Shown one piece after another: positions 22,953 to 34,720 of a stretch of DNA of 64,000 nt (within the stretch, counting starts at the first letter, position 1; every line of letters begins with the position of its first letter). The position numbers and the translations under genes were made by a program. The stretch is from NCBI RefSeq assembly GCF_004210375.1, contig NC_134833.1, positions 48,974,782 to 49,038,781 of the forward strand. The letters are read 5' to 3'. The notes beneath the pieces are model-generated. The model was not told the DNA's origin and did not search any database. It saw only the letters and a program-made list of their open reading frames with translations. The DNA comes from Tachypleus tridentatus. Taxonomy: Eukaryota; Arthropoda; Merostomata; Xiphosura; Limulidae.

Positions 22953-24998
22953 CATTATAAGAACACATGAAAAGCCAAATTGAGGAAACATCAGCCATTC
23001 GCAAAATATCGTTTGTTTTGGTTCCGTTCAGACCATTCTGTTCAGTTGCGTAACGATTTCAAACACAGACCTGTTTTCAGTTACAATTCAGCTGAATTAA
23101 TTTTTTTTTTAATCTCAGTCCATATGGCTTCTACAAATAAGGCACTCCTAGAATAGGCTTAAAATAAGGTTATTACTGGTAAACATACAGATATTCAATT
23201 GACAATATAAGGTATACACTTTCAAAGGTATGTTCGATAGGCATATAGCTCACAAAAAAAACGAGAAGGCAACAGGATTTATCTAACGTAAGTTCCTAAA
23301 CAATCTAATAAACATCTTGGCAAGATTGGATGAAGTGCAGCGACCTTACTTTTATGCTTACCTTTTTTATTTCTTCAAAATTTAACTAATCAAAATAGAG
23401 GTGCGTCTTAGACGTCGGAAGACACGATAACTGTTTGTTTGTTTGCTTTAGCTACATAACAATTTAACTGAGCTCTGTCTGTTGTGGAGAACCTACAGCA
23501 CACAATTTAATTATGTACGTCTTCTACTGGGAAATCAAATATGCTTAGGTGCGAATGTTTCTATAAGTAAAGCCACTACTAAAGCAGTGTTGAGTAATGT
23601 TTATCTAATTTCATTGCTTTTAAATATTGAATAAGATCTAGGTGTTAAGACTTTACTCTTATAGATTTTGAAACACCTCACGTTTTCAAAGCCACTGAAT
23701 GATATTCCAAATGTATATTGTATTTAGTAATCCTGTTTTTTCATTTCAAAAAAGAGACTGATTGGAATGTAAAAGCGACTTGTACGTCATCTATTTTTGT
23801 TTTATTTTAATAAAGTAGTTTTTCATTTTGCTTAAATAATAAGATTATAGTTCATATTGTGTTGTTAAACAAATACTGGTTTTATCATAAGTTTTATTCT
23901 ATTTTAAATTTATATTCTAACAAAACTTTACGATACCTTGGTTATAATGATGGAAAAGTTTTAGATAATAATTGGTAGAGGACCTATTAGTCAATGCTTT
24001 TTTGCTAAATAATATTATACCGTCTATTACTAAAATTAAACGACATTATAGTAAATGAATACTTTAGTATTATTAAGCTATTTTTGTTCAATAAGAAAGA
24101 AAACAAAAGTATTCTAATTGAACGTTTACGTAATGGACAATGAGTAACATCTGTCAGTGACATTACAAAATGTGGTGTTAAGTGCACTTGCAATGAGTTT
24201 CTCACATTAGCAAAATATTTCAGCACCTTTGAATAAGACAGATATTTTCATTTTATGTAAAGTACAGCTCATGTGTCTTGTCTAATACGAATCTACGCTG
24301 ACAGTAGAAAAACAATGATGACACAATCAACTATACAGTCGTGTGCGAGTTGAAAAATATCCTAATTACAAATAGTCTTACATAGGAACTGCCTTTTAAG
24401 CCCAGATAAGGAAAAATAAGAGAAAATCTATGTAATAACCATCAGTGTCAAAGGTTTGAGCATGATGATGAATGAACAGTTGATATATTACTCTTTGGCG
24501 AAATAAGTGTAAGTTTCACAAGTTCATAGCTACTACAAAACCCCTGGGATATTTAAATATCTCTGTAAAAGAGGAAATTGGAAAAGCCTAAAAGTAAAAA
24601 ATAAATGTTAATTTAATCAGGCAATGTCTTAGTGGAAACTAGATTAAACTTTAAAAGTTTTTTTTTTAGCTGGCACAAAATGTGTTTATAAACGATTTAA
24701 TTTGCTTTCTGTTTTTAAATCATTTGAGAATAATTTATCACAAAGGATAAATATAAAGTCTTCAAGCTGTGTGTGTAATATGGAAAACTTAGATACTTGG
24801 GAAATTAATATGTTTATTTCAATTGACTGAGTAGTATTTCATTCTCAGGGTAGTATCAAACATTAGAAAAGTTTTCCGTGTGTCTGCCACACTTTAACTG
24901 TAAAAAATAACTTTCCTAATTTAAGATACAACTCTAAACAAAGTAAAATTAAGAAAACGAAAGACTTTGTAATCTAATTTTTCTACTTTGTGTTGCAA
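22953..24998. other. No gene seen (one possible SINE-B relic)
   Basis: Mostly featureless AT-rich DNA. At about 23436-23532, GCTACATAACAATTTAACTG, GAGCTCTGTCTGTTGTGG and GTACGTCTTCTACTGGG follow the order of a minus-strand SINE-B and may be a very old copy. Confidence 0.4.
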
Positions 24999-25078
24999 TT
25001 TGTTTGTTTTAGAATTTTCGCGCAAAGTGACCCTCAGATTGCGAGTCGAACACTCTAATCATCTGGCGTTGCCGAACT
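24999..25078 (-). mobile_element. SINE-A, large internal deletion
   Basis: Tail complement (TTTGTTTGTTTTAGAATTTT, then CGCGCAAAG) joined directly to the head complement (GACCCTCAGATTGCGAGTCG, then CTGGCGTTGCCG). About 190 bp of body is missing. Confidence 0.75.
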
Positions 25079-25812
25079 CTTTCTGTTAGATGGAAATCTT
25101 TAGGAACGAGTATAATTTTTTTTTATATCTAAATGTATGAGTATATTTGGGATGTTTAAGTTTACGTAAATAATTCGTAAAAACAGCTTCAAAATGGTCG
25201 CCTATTAAATAATGTATTATTATATGCGAATATTAATTTTAAGATTAACAATTTGTAATAGGAAAATTAGGCAACTGAGATGAGCAAAATACACGTTTAG
25301 TGATTTTAATTAATACTGCTTCATTTAAATATTTTTCTATTCTTTAACATTACAATATATTTATTCACCATGAGGTAATGTTGCAGGTGAAATGCTCAAG
25401 TTGAAGATATTATTGTTTTAGCTATAAACATAGTTTTTATTTGGATTTTTGTGTGTATATGTACACATTCTCCTGCTGTTTTGGGTGTTCTAAAACATAT
25501 TCTGTTTTTTAAATATCCTTTTCTTAAAGAATATATTTACGACAAAAGTAAAATTTACAATGTCATAAAACATTATGAACTAATTTGGTTTGCATAACCT
25601 TTGTGCTCCATATGATAAACTATATTAATTTTTTGAAATATTAAAATAAAAGATTTTTTAGAAATGTTTAACAGCATCTATCGTTAGCTATTTTACAAGG
25701 GTAAATGTACGTCTGTGTTTTTCCTGTTAAATAAGTTGACACTTATTTGGACAAACTAAAGCTTTAACAAAAACATGCAAGTTTGAAGGTAAGAATTTAT
25801 ATATTTTTTTCA

Positions 25813-26083
25813 CAGGCCTGGCAGGGCCAAGCGTGACTCGTAATCTGAGGGTCGCGCGTTCGCGTCCCGGTCGCGCCAAATATGCTCGCCTTTTCAGGCG
25901 TGGGGGCGTTATAATGTGACGGTCAATCCCACTAGTCGTTGGTAAAAGAGTAGCCCAAGAGTTGGCGGTGGGTGGTGATGACTAGACTAGCCGCCTTCCC
26001 TCTAGTCTTACACTGCTAAATTAGGGACGGCTAGCACAGATAGCCCTCCAGTAGCTTTGTGCGAAATTCCAAAACAAACAAAC
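25813..26083 (+). mobile_element. SINE-A
   Basis: Full-length apart from a short deletion in the head. The body is close to consensus. Target-site duplication TATTTTTTTCA at 25802-25812 and TATTTTTTCA at 26084-26093 (T-run length differs). Confidence 0.88.
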
Positions 26084-26522
26084 TATTTTTTCAGAATATT
26101 TTTAGGAGATAGAGGGTTCTTTTAAGTTGGAAATTGATATTTTTATGCGGGTGATAGCTTACTTGACAGTGAAATTTATATTTCAAACATTTCCTTACAA
26201 TAAATATACAATCTTGGCCAAATGTTTAGCAGAGTTTGTAGCTAATAAGATATTATTATTATTATTAAGATGAAATACAAAGAAACTTGACGCTATTAAA
26301 CAGATAAATGCATACTATACTAAATATCTACATGTGTAATGTGCATAATGAGACGAGTTATATGGACATGAACAATTTATTAGAACAGCAAACAACGTTT
26401 CAGACACCCGTAGATGTATGTGAATTTTACCTATCACAACAAAACTTTAACAATACATACATAACGATAAAATATAACATACCATTATTATATATAATAT
26501 CTTTAACCTTATACAAGTTTGT

Positions 26523-27310
26523 TTAAACACTCAGTAATTGGTTGTACCACCTCGTACTATAGTAATTTTTGTGACATGGCAAGCTGTTGATGAAGTTATT
26601 GACGCAATATTCTGTTATTTCATCCAAACTTATCATTTTAATGCGCTGTAACTCAGTTACAGTGGTTTTTTTAGAGTAATGATTAGCAATTTTCCGGCTC
26701 AGTTCTGCACAACAGTCCTCAATGCGATTACAGTCCGGAGGTTTTGCTTTACTCTAGTAATAGCCCCTGGTTGTGATGATCCTATACAATATGTGCTTTG
26801 TGCCCAAACATATACTGCACCACCTTTTGTGCGTTTTCTGTGGAAAGAAAAAGAAAGTTTCCTCGTCTGTTCTCCAGGCAAAGTACGAACACAAATTTTA
26901 CCACCAGATTTATAAGCCAGAAACAAGACTCATTTGAAAAAGATGACATGTCACCAGTATCCTAATTGTTAATTGGCAACCTCCCTTTTCTAAGTAAAAC
27001 AGCTAAGGCACTAAATTATGGTTAATATTGGTTTGCAGATCCTTTTTTTTTTTTTATATAAAATAACATTGTTTGGTTAGTCTCCTATTCACTGTTCTTC
27101 TGGGTATCTTGGAATGAATGTTGCAAGATTTTTTTTGACCTTGACAGTTTAGCCTGATCAAAACATGGCCATCTCGAGCACTTGTGTTTAGGCATCTACC
27201 AGTAGGCTTTCTTCTATTTTAATGACGTTTCAGGATTCCGAATACATTATACTGGGGATACGGTACTGTTCTAGTAAAGTCCAATTGCTTCTTTACATTT
27301 CTGGACAGTT
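26523..27310 (-). pseudogene. Tc1-like transposase relic
   Basis: Minus-strand blocks occur in the order expected for Tc1/mariner transposases. Near 27190-27100 a helix-turn-helix-like stretch reads TSARDGHVLIRLNCQ, then IPRRTVNRRL. Near 26900-26760, GGKICVRTLPGEQ and GGAVYVWAQS correspond to the catalytic-domain strands around the second aspartate region. Near 26600, VNNFINSLP then an RW-Y stretch matches the C-terminal helix. Frameshifts and deletions separate the blocks; the catalytic DDE triad is not recoverable. The length, about 790 bp, is short of the usual 1 kb gene. I did not find terminal inverted repeats. Confidence 0.6.
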
Positions 27311-28537
27311 TAAAACTTTCACACTTTATAAATTCTGGTACGTGACGAGGCATAAATACACCTAGTAATTTCAGAGAAAGTGTCAGAACAAAGTGTTGAT
27401 CCGTTTCTAAAAATATTTCGAAGTAAAAAGCACACCCCTTTATAAAAAATAGGCATGTATGCGCGTTTTGACAAACAAGTTATCAAAACAACTTATGCAA
27501 TCCCGAATAACAATTTGTACATGTTTGTTCGATCGTACGCTGTCTTCTTTGTGACTACTCGAGCATTTATTCCGTAACTCCTGCACGCACGTAGACGATA
27601 GCATCAATACAGCACAGTACGCAAACACTGGCCAAAACTATATCTGAAGTTATTAAATACAGGTATAGTGTATTAATATTAAGTTTATTTAGACATAATC
27701 AAAATTAAAATTTCAAATTTTCAGAGAACCTATAGAATTTGCATTTCTGAAGTGAATGTAAGGATTTAAAAGCTTTTGTTTCCTTAATTTTAAGGTTTTC
27801 GTTCTACAGTTTCGCTAGTTTGAGTGTAATTTAATACTTAGAAAGTTCTTCTTAATTTTGAAACAAGAAAAAATCTTAATCACTTAATAAACAGCAGAAT
27901 AATATCTTCAAATCTGTTTAAATATAAAATATTTCATAAAATCTGTATATCTTAAACATTTTATTGAAGTACATAACTATACATTTTAGTAAAAACTAAA
28001 TATAAGCTGTTGGTTAAACTAAATTTGAGGCAACCTTTCCGTAACAATTTTGTTATAAAAGTCTGAAGAGGTTGTTTAGCTTTTTTAAATAAAAAAACAT
28101 TTGAACGAAATGGACATTTTCTAAAATAGGATTTTCCTGGCAAGTAAAGCACGGGAAAAGTACGGATTGTACTGATATAAACTTTTTTTAGATGCTAAAA
28201 CTGGGCCTGTTTATTGAAAAACACATTGAAAATATTCTTTTTTAGCAGTATTACATCGATGATAATATAATCGAACCTTTACATAAGTCCTAATGAAAGT
28301 CGTGTTCTTGTTGTGAGAAATGTACTTTTAATTAAAATGTGTTATTTAATAAATATAGTTGTTACACGTCCGGTATTTTTATTTTTTAAATTGAATTGTC
28401 GGAGTTAATATTACCCAAAGTGTGAATTTGTTTTATGGAATTTTGTTTGTGGTATCCTTCAGTAGATAGCGCTGCACAGTATTAATTATTTCGGTCACTT
28501 TCATAGATAGATACTTATGTACGCGCTACGTCAATAT
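27311..28537. other. No gene seen
   Basis: AT-rich DNA without recognisable features up to the terminal repeat of the next transposon. Confidence 0.5.
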
Positions 28538-30682
28538 CACTGGGGAACACTTTTTCAGTAACTTTGAATTGCATTGGATATTTTAACTGACTCTGAAGGA
28601 GTTTTAGGCGCTGATTTCAAATCTGAAATTAGTTTTTCTCTACAAGCTCTAGTTTGTATGCAATTTGAGGTTAATGAAATTGTACAAATGTGAACTTGCG
28701 TAAACCATGTATAAGCATTTTCACGTCCATATATATAGATAGCTTCTAATATTTTGATCATTCTTCTTTTGTTTCAGATCAAACATGGCTTCCAAAAATA
28801 GATATCATTGCAGAAACAAGCCTGATGCCTTCTGCTACATATGTGGATGCTACACACTCAATCGTCAGAGACGTAACATGTCCTCGTTCGTCAAGCGTGC
28901 CTACAAGGCATATTTTGAAGTTCATCTTGGTGATCAAGACAAGCAATGGGCTCCTCATGTTGTGTGCCACAATTGTGAGGAAATGCTTTGAGACTGGACC
29001 AAAGGAAAACGCAATGGTCTGCCTTTTGGTGTTCCAATGATTTGGCGCGAACCCACCAACCATGTAACTGACTGTTATTTCTGCAGAAGAAAAACCGACA
29101 TAAGATTACGTATCCGAACATTCCCTCAGCTATTCGGCCTGCTCCGCACTCTGAAGAAGTTCCTGTTCCAGTTTTCAAAGGCTTGCCTTCATTGGACGAT
29201 AAAGACATTGGACATGATACAAGCGAACAAGACAGTTGTGACAGTGAATTGTCAGAAAAGTGTACACAATCGGAGAACAGTTTTTCAGACACTGAACCTT
29301 TCCCCGTCCCCAAGCCTCTTCCCCAGGCTGAACTGAATGATTTAGTGCGGGATTTAGGTCTTTCAAAGAAAGCAGCATAGCTTTTGGCATCAAGATTACA
29401 AGGCAGAAATCTTGTTGGTCACTCTGTTAAAGTATCATATTTCAGAAAGCGTGACCAGCTTTTAGTGACCTTCTTTTCAGAAGACAGACAGTTTGTTTAC
29501 TGCCATGACATCCAAGGGCTTCTCAAAGAACTGAGTGTACCTTACTATAGTCCTGCTGAATGGAGACTCTTTTTAGACAGTTCAAAACGCAGTCTAAAGT
29601 GTGTTCTTTTACATAATGGGAATGTTTATGGAGCAGTACCTGTCGGTCACTCAGTGCATTTGCGGGAAGACTATGATGATATGAGAATGGTCATGGACTT
29701 ATTAGAATATCATGAGCACAATTGGATCATTTGTGTAGACTTAAAGATGGTCAACTTTCTTCTTGGACAACAGAAAGGTTTCACCAAGTTTCCATGTTTC
29801 CTCTGTATGTGGGACAGCCGAGCACGAGACAGACATTGGGTCCAGAAGGACTGGCCTATTCGTGACACCCTTGAAGCAGGCATGCCAAATATCATACAAG
29901 ACCCAATTGTAAGCAGAGATAAGATCATCTTTCCTCCTCTTCACATCAAATTAGGTTTGATGAAGCAATTTGTCAAGGCACTGGAAACCGAAAGTGAATG
30001 TTTCCAACACATCATCACAGCTTTACCAGGGTTATCATTTGAGAAGATCAAAGCAGGCGTGTTTGATGGCCCACAGATTCGAACCCTAATTCGTGATGAT
30101 CAGTTTGTTGCTAAGATGACCGCTTTAGAAAAGGCAGCATGGTTATCCTTTGTGGCAGTCGTTCAGAACTTCCTTGGAAACAATAAGGCGGAGAACTACA
30201 GTGAACTTGTGAACAGAATGCTCCTCGCTTTTCGTGATCTCGGGCGCAACATGAGCATCAAGCTTCATTTTTTGAACAGCCACCTTGATAAGTTCCCTGA
30301 CAACCTGGGGGCTGTGAGTGACGAACAAGGAGAACGATTCCACCAAGACCTAAAGGTCATGGAAGAACGCTACCAAGGGCGCTGGGACAAAAGTATGATG
30401 GCTGACTACTGCTGGAGCATTAAACGAGATTGTCCAGATGAAGTGTACAAACGCAAAAGTTACAAACGCAAATTCCTACCTGAATAAAATACACAAACAA
30501 ATTGATAAGCTATTCCTATAATTTCCTATAATAACGAAAAATTAAAAAATAAATAAAAATGTCAAATTGCATAAAATCTGTAGCTTGCAGACAAAAACCG
30601 ACTTCAGATTTGAAATCAACACACTCAAATTGACTATAGAAAGGTCTTTTTTTAAATGCAACAAAATGAGTGTTCCCCAGTG
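28538..30682 (+). mobile_element. DNA transposon with CACTGGGG termini (CACTA/CMC-like)
   Basis: 2145-bp element bounded by inverted CACTGGGGAACACT (28538) and its complement ending at 30682. Sub-terminal inverted repeats TGATTTCAAATCTGAA lie at 28612-28627 and, inverted, at 30603-30618. The flanking triplet TAT (28535-28537 and 30683-30685) could be a 3-bp target-site duplication. CACT-starting ends and a 2-3 bp duplication are the pattern of CACTA/EnSpm-type transposons (established knowledge); the assignment here is my inference. It contains a single, recently broken transposase gene. Confidence 0.85.
28785..30487 (+). pseudogene. Transposase of the QGERFHQD family (nearly intact)
   Basis: Start ATG at 28785, just after a good acceptor-like TTCTTCTTTTGTTTCAG, so a 5'UTR intron is possible. 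The N-terminal region has two cysteine pairs (CYICG; CHNC) and later CYFC. Lesions: TGA at 28989-28991 (CGA to TGA likely), a one-base deletion after about 29110, and TAG at 29378-29380. From 29384 a 367-codon frame is open to the TAA at 30485-30487. In it, D65 (FLDSSKRSLK), D119 (ICVDLK), C138/C141 (FPCFLCMW), H187 (LHIKLG) and E314/E317 (DEQGERFHQD) are laid out as in DDE transposases with a C-x2-C insertion (CACTA/Chapaev/Transib-like). That reading is inference; I know the family only as an unnamed, widespread arthropod protein. About 566 codons if unbroken. Confidence 0.85.
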
Positions 30683-31059
30683 TATTCTAAGATAGTTTAG
30701 ATGATGTTGAGAAAAATATAGTAACTCGTGGTTTAAGATTTAATATCACTAATTGATTAAGTTAGGAAATTGTTCTGAACTTGAAAAGTTTAGAAACATC
30801 ACATCAGTATATTGGAATCAATCAGGTCAGTCTTTCAGTAGTGTTAGAAAGTATAGTAATAATAAAAGCATTTTTCACATTGAGATACTAAGCTTGAAGT
30901 TTTAAAATAAATCTCATAAGAACAATAACACTTATTTGTAATTCTGATAAAAGGAAATAGTAAATAGAAATAGAAATAGGAAATTTCAGATTAAAGCGAA
31001 TATTTTAAAAAAAGGCTGATAAATTTGGATGTTATTTTACTAAGTATTTTGAAATAACA
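30683..31059. other. No gene seen
   Basis: Short AT-rich spacer between the DNA transposon and the LINE 5' fragment. Confidence 0.5.
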
Positions 31060-31640
31060 ATATGATCCTACTGCTAAAACGATGGGAGAAACCAGTGAGA
31101 ATCTTCTACTCGAGGATGTTATTCAAACCCCTCTCATCAGTAACTCCTCGTGAGGATATCAAAGAAGCATGGTGAGTAACTTTAGGGGGTATATTTCCAA
31201 AAGCCTTTGAATTCAAGTGAAGTTCACTGTGTTTCAGGGCAGGCGTTTCCACTAAGATATCGCCAGAATGTAGCTTCTTGACAGACTTTGAAGAGAGAGA
31301 AAGCCCCTTTAATCCTTTATGAATAAAATAGGGAAAACATTTGTTATAAAGGTTTGTTAGACAATGAATGTAGTATGATAAAACGAGGTATAGGTGCAGA
31401 ATAAGCTGGATACTGCTGTTCAGAATCTTCAATATGTTGTCGTTTAACAATTAACTGTTTTTAAACTTTCGTTGTTTTTGAACGATTTAGGGGATCTATA
31501 AAGAAAGGAGAATGATTTAGTTCTCACTGACTTCACCCACCATAGAGTGCTACGAGGGGACGTACTAAAATGCCAAACAAGGACACTGCAGCAACACTAA
31601 GGTTTCGTGAACACTATACCAAAACAACACCATCAGACAC
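31060..31640 (-). pseudogene. Non-LTR retrotransposon 5' end: 5'UTR and ORF1 N-terminal region
   Basis: On the minus strand, 31640-31500 looks like 5'UTR (more GC-rich, with GCACTCTATGGTGGGTGAAG). ORF1 would begin near 31498 as IDPLNRSKTTK, the ATG having become ATA. Downstream blocks are PRFIILHSLSNKPL, then after a frameshift FIHKGLKGL, SVKKLHSGDILVET and SRGVTDERGLNNILE. These match the ORF1 (gag-like) protein of arthropod I/Nimb-type LINEs as I remember it. A stop follows at about 31105 and homology fades near 31060. Keeping the 5' end while lacking the 3' end is opposite to normal LINE truncation, so a later deletion or rearrangement is likely. Confidence 0.7.
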
Positions 31641-34462
31641 AATGTCCACAACACGCGTTGAGAATATCCAAAACTGATACTCAGTTGATTCTAGCCAAAT
31701 ATGACCAGCTGATTGACCCATAAAATAAATGATTTGTATTTCCAAAACTTACTATTTTACAAATTTCTGTATCCAAGCTGATTGATGATTAAACTTCTTC
31801 ATTTACTGAGACTAGAAAGCTCTGAAATAAATATATTGCTTAATGTGTATTATCAGTAAAATAAGTTTTTTATTCATAACAGACTCTCGGGTAATCACAT
31901 TTGTTAGAAAAACTGCTTTTTGTCTCAACGATTACATTCTAGTACCAATCCAATTTTCATAATGTAAAATGAAGCTTTTCCAGCGATTGCATAGAAATAT
32001 CTGTTATAGGTTATCACTGTGTGTAATGTTGGATTTAAAATTTTCTGAAAGTAAATATACGTATCATTTATTAGATCATGTTAGCCTGAATGTTTTCAGG
32101 AAACATAGAGGAAAGTAAAACTTATCCAAAAATCTATAAAATGAGAATCTCACTTCAGTGATAAAACATAAAGTAAACACGGGTAAAGCGTGAAAAGTGG
32201 ATTGAACTTTGTCTAAAGGTTAGGCGTTAAAAAACAACAGTTTATACTAAGTGGACTATAGAATGTGGCTATAAAGTATATACTTGGGGTTGACGACTTA
32301 TATATGAGTTAGGTTTTCAATGCTATGCTAAATGTGTGTATGCGTAATATTTGTGCTTTTCAGTAAAAACGAGTAAAATTTGCCAACTAAACAGAGTGTT
32401 TTAGAATTAGTGTTTTTTATTTCTGCATATTTTTGAACGAATAGATACATATATCGATATACGTTATTATAAACTGTTCTATATACGTAGAAATATCTAA
32501 TATGCTTTGTAGATGAGCTTGACTGTTGGCAATTTATCACAGTACATGGATTCATTTACACTCATAAAACAAAGTTAATTTATAAGTCTTAAGTAGTTTA
32601 TGTATTTCACATTTCTCGTCGTCTGACATTTTTTTATTTATGTTATGCGTTTGTTTACTTGTTATTTCATAAATTTAAATTTGTAGCTTTTCTTTTAACA
32701 AAATATTTAGAGGGTTTACCACTCAAAGATGACTTATAAAATCAAACACTTTTAAAACTTTTGTCGTCTTCTTGAATCAAAGAAATGTTTGCTTTTTCTT
32801 GAACATTTAAAAGTTCTTTAAAATGAGACTTAAGTGATGTGGCTGGTTTACCCAGATTACTTACTCGTTATCGGTTTATAATGTAGCTTGTTTCTAGCTA
32901 GCTTTAAGTAACTTGTAACATGATTTCGTTCATGAAATTATTCAGTAATTTAGTGCTGATCAAAGGAGGTGAAAAAGCTTGGAAATGTTGAGTTTTATAC
33001 GGAATAGTATGATCGATGGTGGGTTTAAATAGATAAAATATATTTATCAAGACATTCCTGATAAATACAGTTGGAATCAAATGTTCGAAATATATAAGAT
33101 ATCCAAAAATTCGCTTTGGGAATTTTGTTTATATGCAAATTTCCGTTTTAATTAATTGTACATAAAGAGCTAAAGATGAAGTATGACATCAAAGTATGAA
33201 CAAATTTCAGAAATGGAGATGGAAAAATGCGGAGTTACTTATAATATATTACAACTTTATTCTATAAATTTAATATGATATCAATAATATAGCGACTTGA
33301 GCGCACTTCTCTGATATAGTGTACCTGGTTTAATCAGTTACAATGTTTTTGTTGTGTATTGTTTGATATTGGGTAGTCTGTACTACAGATGATAACACCA
33401 AACTATGTATGAGATAAAACGATATTTGACGAACACATAATCGTTTTTATAATATTGTTGTATTGAAATTAAATAACATATGGAAGTACAGAGTTCGAGA
33501 ATAGAATACATTCGACGTAGATAAGTATCTTCCATTTTTCGAATTCCCATGCAACCATCAAAATAATGTTTATAGAATTTTCAATCTTGGTTCGTTACAA
33601 GAAAAGTTTTTTGATTATATTTTGCTTTGAAATAACCATACCAATTTTGTTTGTTGCAATAAAATAAAATAAATGCATACGGAAGGTTAACTAGTTTTTC
33701 AAAATAACGTCGTTGTAAGAAGCCTTTGAATTTTCTGAGTTGAAAAGCCAGAACAGTTCCTATTACTTTCCTCATTTGTCAAGATATTTCCTCACTGATC
33801 GTAAGTTTCTGCTTCTACAGTTTATTTTCTTTTATTTTCGTAATTTTGCTTCTTTTATTTTCTTAGAACTTTTCAAAAGCGAAGTTGAAAATTTTCCAGA
33901 GAAATTAAGTTACTTTTAAAATCGCAATATTATTCATGATTTTAAATTAAAAGTAGTTTTGGGTTCCAGTGACTTTAGGTAATTTAAGTATAAAAAATTC
34001 TCAAGACAGGTTTTTCTTTATTTCAGAAATATTGTAAACTATATACTTCCGGCTCTAACAATACCTGATACAGCTGAATATGTTATCCCAGATAGGTCCT
34101 TTTTTAAGGTTCAATAACAACATTATATACTAGTAGTGTTAAGTAATTCAAGTTTTAATTTCTGCTGTGAGTTAGTCCCAGTTATATAAGAACTGAGAAA
34201 ATTGCCAAACGTTTTTATCTCTTTTCCGGTCTGAATTTTTTAAATGCTGGTGGCTTCACTCCCTAAAGAGCAGAAACAAACAAACTGCGTTATAAACATT
34301 TTATTCATTTCAACAGAAAGTAATGAGGCATTTAGCGTGTTTGAAGTTAAGAAACGCTACGTATAGTGAGTGCTTTTAAAGGACACATCACTCATATGTG
34401 CTTTTTCCACACTTGTCAAATTTACCTTTAACGTCGAAGTAAGACTTTGGCTAAAGAACAAT
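31641..34462. other. No gene seen
   Basis: Nearly 3 kb of AT-rich DNA. No domain-bearing frame, SINE or terminal repeat is recognisable by eye. Confidence 0.5.
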
Positions 34463-34720
34463 TGGTTTGTTTTGAATTTCAAGCAAATCTACACGAGAGC
34501 TATCTGCGCTAGCCATCCATAATTTAGCAGTATAAGAGTAGAGGGAAGTCAGTTCGTCATCACCACCCACCGCCAACTCTTGGGCTACTCTTTTACCAAC
34601 GAATGGTGAGATTGACCATCACATTATAACGTCCCCACAGCTGAAAGGGCGAGCATCTTTGGTGTGACGAGGATTCGAACCCGCGACCCTCGGATTACGA
34701 GGGTGCCTGAACCACCTGGA
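34463..34720 (-). mobile_element. SINE-A
   Basis: Minus-strand copy with tail, body (CACCACCCACCGCCAACTCT) and B box complement (GATTCGAACCCGCGACC). The extreme 5' end of the head is missing after ACCACCTGG. No clear target-site duplication. Confidence 0.88.

Noticed and set aside
28779..30346. Several minus-strand frames up to 140 codons
   Set aside because: Antisense shadows of the transposase pseudogene at 28785-30487.
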